Source: Pseudomonadota bacterium (lineage in GTDB: Bacteria > Desulfobacterota > Desulfarculia > Desulfarculales > Desulfarculaceae). From it: DNA of 35,639 nt. Where the stretch lies: assembly GCA_018819925.1 (NCBI GenBank), contig JAHJPG010000068.1, positions 1-35,639 of the forward strand, read 5' to 3'. Shown one piece after another: positions 31,349-35,639 of this stretch. The position numbers and the translations under genes are program-made. Each line of letters opens with the position of its first letter. The stretch's first letter is position 1. The notes beneath the pieces were generated by a model. That model was not told the DNA's origin. It saw only the letters and a list, made by a program, of their open reading frames with translations, and did no database searches.

Positions 31349-31880
31349 CTACCGCTCGGGGTTAGCCTGGCGGGCCTTGTGCTCATAGTAGCTCGACGGG
31401 GTGATCGGCAATACCGCGCAGATCGGCTCGACCCCGTGACTAAGACGATGGGTGTCAATGAAAGACGCCATCACCTCCGTAGGCGGTCGAGCTCCGCCTG
31501 TGCAAAAAAAGCCGACGTCTTACGAAATGTCTCATTGGCCCGCCGAAGCTGCCGGTTTTCCCGCTCAAGCTGTTTGAGACGCTCACGCTCCGATGTGGTC
31601 AGGCCAGCCCGGATACCCTGGTCACGCTCGGCTTGATGCAGCCAACTGCGAAGGGTCTCGCCAGTGCAGCCGATCTTGGCCGCAATGGAGCAGATGGCTT
31701 GCCACCAGGATTGGTACTCATCCTGGTGCTCCAAGAGAATCCGCACCGCCCGTTCCTTAATAGGAGAGCCTTGCATTTGTGCTCCCGATTAGACAACAAC
31801 CTCTGGAGAGTATCTGATTTGCTTAGGCATGACTCCCTCCTCTCAAGTAATGGAGTCCCCGGCAGTCCCGGGGAGGTTCA
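31349..31880 (-). mobile_element. truncated IS6110/IS51-subgroup IS3 element with intact left inverted repeat
   Basis: On the minus strand the element starts at 31880 with TGAACCTCCCCGGGACTGCC and then GGGGACTCC, close to the IS6110 end. It contains orfA (31471-31830) and the first 40 codons of orfB (31349-31471), which start in the overlapping TGATG and read MASFIDTHRLSHGVEPIC and PSSYYEHKARQANPER. The rest of orfB and the right end are missing; the sequence passes directly into another IS3 end. Confidence 0.8.
31471..31830 (-). pseudogene. IS3-family OrfA with an in-frame stop-containing insertion
   Basis: The ATG at 31830, with GGAGGG upstream, begins MPKQIRYSPEV as in IS6110-like OrfA. 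About 14 extra codons including a TAA follow, and then the normal frame resumes with [31 protein letters not shown] and the leucine-zipper [18 protein letters not shown]. An internal ATG at 31776 could still give a 101-residue product. It binds IS ends when functional; here no complete transposase can be made. Confidence 0.75.
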
Positions 31881-31907
31881 TAAATAGCGGAGAGATGTAA
31901 GAAGATT

Positions 31908-31936
31908 TTTACATTTAACCTAATTTACCGTATACT
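31908..31936 (+). promoter_or_regulatory. sigma-70-like promoter of the GntR regulator gene
   Basis: TTTACA (31908-31913), a 17-bp spacer and TATACT (31931-31936) stand about 80 bp before the regulator start codon, just outside the IS left end. Confidence 0.6.
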
Positions 31937-32016
31937 AATAGATTAATGTATTATCCTTGAAAAAAGATAAATGAGCGGACAGCCGCCTAGAACCATCAAA
32001 TCAGAGTAGGTAACCG

Positions 32017-32703
32017 ATGCCCAAGAACACAACTAAGAGGACGCCCTTCCAGGTCGAAGTAGACCGAGTGCTCAAGCAGCTTAGAAAAGAGATATATGCG
32101 GGCAAGAGGATGCCCAATGAGCATCTTGTTGAAAAAAAATTGGCGGACACATATAACGTCACGCGCATGACTATTCGACAAGCATTGAGCATACTTGCCA
32201 ATGATGGCTTGGTAGAAATCGAACCTTACAAGGGCGCTAGTGTGGCGGCACTTACCATCGACCGGATCGTGGAAGGCTATCAGGTCGTGTCTATGTTGGA
32301 GGGACACGCTGCTTACTTGGCCGTTGAGCATATCACAAAAGAAGATATTAAAAAGCTCAAAGACATCGTGAATATGCAGGGCAATGTCGAGGAAGGAGAC
32401 GCTAAGACTTGGCAGCTGCTTAACCAGAAGTTTCACAAAATAATCAACCAAAGATGTGGGAATGAAAGTATCATCCAAATGATTCGACAGCACGCTCAGT
32501 TTACCAACCATTGGTTTCTTGTATATGCAAACCCTAGTTTTGACAGGGATGTCCGGGCCCATGAAATAATTCTTCAGGCCCTGGTCGAGCGTAATGGTGA
32601 AAAGGCAAGGATTAATATGGAAAAACATATCACCGCTGTAGTCGAGCGGATGGTTGAGCATATCCAGAAAAATGTACCCATAGGCATGTTCCGTTCAGTG
32701 TAG
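32017..32703 (+). CDS. GntR-family transcriptional regulator, FCD subfamily
   Basis: The 228-residue regulator has an N-terminal winged helix (residues about 10-75; LVEKKLADTYNVTRMTIRQALSILANDGLVEIEPYKGASV) and an all-helical FCD effector domain from about 85 to 220. The FCD part contains FHKIINQRCGNESIIQMI and a late HEIILQAL and MEKHI; the spaced His residues are probable metal ligands. Such proteins usually repress acid- or acyl-CoA-use genes and release DNA on binding a carboxylate. It is surrounded by acyl-CoA genes, so it may control the synthase/thiolase unit upstream and the hydratase/dehydrogenase genes downstream. The ATG at 32017 has AGTAGG upstream. Confidence 0.87.
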   Translation: MPKNTTKRTPFQVEVDRVLKQLRKEIYAGKRMPNEHLVEKKLADTYNVTRMTIRQALSILANDGLVEIEPYKGASVAALTIDRIVEGYQVVSMLEGHAAYLAVEHITKEDIKKLKDIVNMQGNVEEGDAKTWQLLNQKFHKIINQRCGNESIIQMIRQHAQFTNHWFLVYANPSFDRDVRAHEIILQALVERNGEKARINMEKHITAVVERMVEHIQKNVPIGMFRSV

Positions 32704-32736
32704 ATGTATATGGAACATACCTACAGGTATTTAATG

Positions 32737-32765
32737 TGTCTTAGTCACTAATTTGTCTTAGTCAC
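32737..32765. repeat. two direct 12-bp repeats TGTCTTAGTCAC
   Basis: Copies at 32737-32748 and 32754-32765 have a 17-bp period and partly shared flanks (TAATT/GTAAT). They lie between the convergent regulator and hydratase genes. Two copies only; function unknown. Confidence 0.5.
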
Positions 32766-32854
32766 GTAATGGCCGGATATATATGAGCCAGCCGCCGGCG
32801 TAACAGGGTGGTTCACTTCGACGCCTACCACGATCTTGCTCTTATAGAGTGAAA

Positions 32855-33631
32855 CTACCTTCCACTAAAATTTGGTTTTCTTTTCTCATTGAAGGAGGCG
32901 ATTCCTTCCTGATAGTCCGCACTCCGCTTGCAAACCATCTGTAGCACTGTTTCCATCGAGATCGCCTCGTTATAACTTAAATTCATAGATTGCCTTAAGG
33001 CTCTTTTTGTTGCGCCGAGAGCGATTGGCGACTTGTCAATTAGCCGTCTTGCCCAAGCATAGGCTTCCTCCATGAGTTTTGCGTCCGGGACCACTTTGTT
33101 GGCGATCCCCAATTGCCTACAGCGCTCCGCAGAGATACGCTCAGCTTCAATGGCGAGCTGATAGGCTCTATGGTAGCCGATCGCCCGGCTAAGCCACCAA
33201 GTCATCCCCCCATCGGGAATCAGGCCGATGGTACTAAACGCTTCAAGGAAAAACGCGCTCTCTGCCATTACAATAAGATCGCAGTTCATGACAAATGCGC
33301 TGCCGACACCCACCGCCGCTCCGTTCACTGCGCAAATGATAGGCTTTTCCATCTCCGCCATCGCGACCAATACTGGCTTATAGGTATTGTCTATGTGCTC
33401 GCCTATGATTTCCGTATTGAAAGGACTCGGCTTTTTGATATCGGCTCCGGCGGAAAAACTCTTGCCTGCACCGGTTAATATTATGACGCTGACTGTGCTG
33501 TCGACAGCAATCCGGAAAACCGTTTCAGATAATTCTGCAATGAGTTGGCGGTTGAATGCATTACGCCTATCCGGTATATTCAGGGTAATCGTAGCGATAC
33601 GATCTTTATTTTCTACTAATAGACATTCCAC
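32855..33631 (-). CDS. enoyl-CoA hydratase/isomerase family protein, PaaG-like
   Basis: The 258-residue crotonase-fold protein ends KRSADYQEGIASFNEKRKPNF, very like PaaG, the ring-1,2-epoxyphenylacetyl-CoA isomerase. The oxyanion-hole segments GKSFSAGADI (about 56-65) and NGAAVGVGSA (about 103-112) are present. The two Glu residues of true hydratases are absent: GSA replaces the first, and the second aligns to Phe in EAFSTIGLIPDGG. The following Asp in IPDGG corresponds to the PaaG catalytic Asp, so isomerase or double-bond shift chemistry is more likely than hydration. The start is GTG at 33631, with GGAGG 12 nt upstream, rather far. Confidence 0.82.
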   Translation of the reverse strand: MECLLVENKDRIATITLNIPDRRNAFNRQLIAELSETVFRIAVDSTVSVIILTGAGKSFSAGADIKKPSPFNTEIIGEHIDNTYKPVLVAMAEMEKPIICAVNGAAVGVGSAFVMNCDLIVMAESAFFLEAFSTIGLIPDGGMTWWLSRAIGYHRAYQLAIEAERISAERCRQLGIANKVVPDAKLMEEAYAWARRLIDKSPIALGATKRALRQSMNLSYNEAISMETVLQMVCKRSADYQEGIASFNEKRKPNFSGR

Positions 33632-33976
33632 AATGAATTCTTACCTCCAGCATTTGCCATGAGGCCATTTATGGAGCAGTTTCCAGAATATCATAGATAA
33701 ACCATGATGAAGAAGCGGGACGAATAATGGCCAGGTGTCACCACGTAATCAATAAAATAACTAGAGGTGCTTGCCATTTACAATGCCATGTTTACCACAC
33801 ATATTGGATCTGCGTACATTACCTCATAGTTTTAAATTCTGCCGTGTCCGGCTAGTTTTCGATAGGTTTAGTACCCATAAATAGGCTAAAGTTTGTCAAG
33901 TATGAAATACCCAGAATGGAAGATAACTTTTATCAAACGATGGTACATTTAGGAATACGAATATTTCCGGGAGTAC
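33632..33976. other. AT-rich intergenic region
   Basis: About 345 bp between two minus-strand genes. A TTGACA (minus, 33899-33894) lacks a good -10 at 16-18 bp. No gene or clear terminator was recognised. Confidence 0.45.
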
Positions 33977-34846
33977 CTATTTGCGATTGCCGTCCGGATC
34001 GTATTGATACCATCCTTTGCCAGCTTTTCGCCCAAGATGCCCTGCACGCACCTTACGCCGCAGTATCGCGGGTGCATAAAAACGGAGATCATTTTCTTCC
34101 CGGTAGACATTGTCGTAGGCCATCAATGAAACCTCCAGCCCCACGAGGTCGCCAGTTTCAAAAATTCCCATTTTTCGCCCAAATGCTAGCCTCACCCCCC
34201 TGTCGATATCCTCAGGCGTGGCGACTCCTTGTTCCACCAAGCGCATTGCTTCTATGTTGGACACCATGTTTATCCGGTTCAAAATAAAGCCGGCAAGATC
34301 CCTATTAACCATTATCGGCTCTTTCCCGATTCGCCGGACGAAATCCGCGCCATATTGAAAGGCGCGGTCGCTGGTACTGATTCCGCGGATGACCTCCACT
34401 GCCTTAAGCATTGGAACCGGGTTAAAAAAATGAAGGCCAATAACATTTTCTGGATACCGGGTAACGGCTGCGATCTCGGTGATCGGTATCGCGGAGGTGT
34501 TGGATGCCACAATGGTGTCTTCACGGATGATTCCTTCCAGGGATTGAAGCACCTGGTGCTTTACTTCAATCGCTTCAAAGACGGCCTCGATTATCAATTC
34601 GGCATTTGTTACCGCATTGTAGTCGACGGAAAAAACAATTCTGTTCATGATGGTGTCGATATTTTCTGTAAGTTTTCCCTTATTAAACAATTTGGAAACA
34701 GACCAATGAATTTGTTCCATAGCATGATCTAGGATTTCCTGGGATAGATCACACAGTGCTACAGAGATGCCATTGGTGGCGCAAACTTGTGCAATACCGC
34801 TTCCCATGGCGCCGGCACCGACTATGCCTATCTTATTTATATCCAT
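33977..34846 (-). CDS. 3-hydroxyacyl-CoA (3-hydroxybutyryl-CoA) dehydrogenase
   Basis: The 289-residue NAD-dependent enzyme oxidises L-3-hydroxyacyl-CoA to 3-oxoacyl-CoA. It has the Rossmann motif GIVGAGAMGSGIAQ (residues about 6-19), the substrate region NTSAIPITEIA and the catalytic His in GLHFFNPVPMLKAVEVI. The C-terminal helical domain has the usual DLVGLEV segment. The length matches Hbd. The ATG at 34846 is preferred, with AAAGGAA upstream; a GTG at 34867 adds seven residues before the fold. It lies 35 bp downstream of the enoyl-CoA hydratase stop, so the two form a hydration-oxidation pair in one transcript. Confidence 0.87.
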   Translation of the reverse strand: MDINKIGIVGAGAMGSGIAQVCATNGISVALCDLSQEILDHAMEQIHWSVSKLFNKGKLTENIDTIMNRIVFSVDYNAVTNAELIIEAVFEAIEVKHQVLQSLEGIIREDTIVASNTSAIPITEIAAVTRYPENVIGLHFFNPVPMLKAVEVIRGISTSDRAFQYGADFVRRIGKEPIMVNRDLAGFILNRINMVSNIEAMRLVEQGVATPEDIDRGVRLAFGRKMGIFETGDLVGLEVSLMAYDNVYREENDLRFYAPAILRRKVRAGHLGRKAGKGWYQYDPDGNRK

Positions 34847-34881
34847 TTCAAGTATTCCTTTCTCCACATTCCTGGATGACG

Positions 34882-35639
34882 TTATCTGCCTTGAAATTGT
34901 GGTTTTCGTTTCTGTAGAAAGGCGTTGACGCCTTCATTCTTGTCTGCGGTGCCGCAGACTTCCGCGAATAGGCGGCTTTCAAACTCAAGGCCTTCCTGAA
35001 GAGTGTGCTGCATATTTGTTGCTGATGCCTTTTTAACTGCTCGAACTGCTACGGGGCCGTTGTCTGCAATTTTTTTAGCAATCGTAAAAGCAGTTTCATG
35101 AAGATTTTTCAAGGGCGAAACCGCCTGCACTAGCCCGATCCGTAACGCATCTTGGGCGTTGATATGTTGGCCTGTCATCAAAAGGCAATTCGCCCATCCG
35201 GGCCCGACAATTCGGGGCAGCCTTTGGGTCCCTCCGGCTCCGGGAATAATTCCCAGCCCTACCTCGGGCAGGCCCAGGCGGGCATGGTCGGCAGCAACCC
35301 TGATGTCGCAGCACAGCGCCAGTTCCAGGCCACCTCCCATGCAGATACCATTGATTGATCCGATTACGGGTTTTTCAAAGGCAGCCACGCCTTCATAGAA
35401 ATCCCGGATTTTCAAAATGCGTTGCAGGCCGCTATCATGGTCGAGTTCCAAAAGGCTCGGGACGTCCGCGCCCGCGGCAAAGAATTTATCCCCAGCTCCT
35501 GTAATAATCAGCGCCCGAACGGCTTCGTTTGATGATATTTCTGCTAATCGCATCAGGAACTCGTCTTTCAGTTCTTGGCTCAAGGCGTTAGCAGGTGGGT
35601 TACAGAGAGTGAAGACGCCAACATGATCGATGATTTCAA
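34882..35639 (-). CDS. enoyl-CoA hydratase (partial, runs off the right edge)
   Basis: At least 252 residues are visible; the start codon lies beyond the window. The frame continues to the edge as EIIDHVGVFTLCNPPANALS, so the internal TTG at 35583 is not the start. Both catalytic Glu residues of true crotonases are present, in CMGGGLELALCCD and LPEVGLGIIPGAGGTQRLPR, and the oxyanion-hole GDKFFAAGADV precedes them. The C-terminus KNEGVNAFLQKRKPQF is standard. It should hydrate 2-enoyl-CoA to 3-hydroxyacyl-CoA, the substrate of the following dehydrogenase. Confidence 0.88.
   Translation of the reverse strand, partial: EIIDHVGVFTLCNPPANALSQELKDEFLMRLAEISSNEAVRALIITGAGDKFFAAGADVPSLLELDHDSGLQRILKIRDFYEGVAAFEKPVIGSINGICMGGGLELALCCDIRVAADHARLGLPEVGLGIIPGAGGTQRLPRIVGPGWANCLLMTGQHINAQDALRIGLVQAVSPLKNLHETAFTIAKKIADNGPVAVRAVKKASATNMQHTLQEGLEFESRLFAEVCGTADKNEGVNAFLQKRKPQFQGR

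Noticed and set aside
32737-32765. CRISPR-like repeat
   Set aside because: Only two 12-bp units with a 5-bp gap and no cas genes.

Overview
The window looks like chromosomal DNA of an anaerobic, GC-rich Desulfobacterota (deltaproteobacterial) species. This is inferred from gene content: a cytoplasmic group-3 [NiFe] hydrogenase, sigma-54 enhancer-binding regulation, a Liv-type uptake and acyl-CoA activation locus, corrinoid-protein reactivation genes, a BKACE enzyme and many acyl-CoA enzymes. No rRNA, tRNA or CRISPR array was seen. The genus cannot be fixed from sequence alone.

Layout, left to right. (1) 120-2177: an L-2-hydroxyglutarate oxidase gene followed by a beta-keto-acid cleavage enzyme, behind a 21-bp AT palindrome at the window edge. 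(2) 2340-4319: a damaged patch. A relic IS3 transposase end abuts a corrinoid-activation pair: a methionine-synthase-activation-domain protein and a RACo-type activator that kept its 2Fe-2S N-terminus and extreme C-terminus but lost nearly all of its ASKHA core. An IS3 left-end relic lies on the far side. (3) 4351-5178: PPDK regulatory protein (minus), then about 700 bp with no recognised gene, then a P-type cation ATPase (5908-8664) with altered ion-site residues. (4) 13370-8881 (minus): a tightly overlapping five-gene hydrogenase operon in the order beta, cyclic-nucleotide-binding-like protein, gamma, delta, alpha. The alpha subunit ends exactly at the final metal-site His, so it has no cleavable C-terminal extension. 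(5) 13807-17187: a hybrid histidine kinase with an ABC-substrate-binding-like sensor.

(6) 17356-27412: an uptake and activation locus. A PAS/sigma-54 activator (minus) is divergent from a short-chain dehydrogenase gene and a complete Liv ABC transporter (binding protein, two permeases, two ATPases). A near-consensus -24/-12 promoter and a GCTAC/GTAGC multi-dyad lie between them at enhancer distance. Converging on the transporter is an AMP-forming acyl-CoA synthetase, divergent from an MFE-2-type 3-hydroxyacyl-CoA dehydrogenase. Together they would import a carboxylic acid, thioesterify it and oxidise a hydroxy intermediate; the substrate is unknown.

(7) From about 27.4 kb the composition becomes visibly more AT-rich. 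This right arm has an HMG-CoA-synthase-like protein fused to a DUF35 zinc/OB domain and a thiolase in one overlapping unit, a three-layer nest of IS remnants (IS1595, IS3, IS6110-like), a GntR/FCD regulator, a PaaG-like isomerase, a 3-hydroxyacyl-CoA dehydrogenase and an enoyl-CoA hydratase running off the right edge. It reads as an acquired beta-oxidation-like island. The most unusual items are the fused synthase/DUF35-thiolase unit, the mature-length hydrogenase large subunit with its embedded nucleotide-binding-like gene, and the internally deleted RACo.
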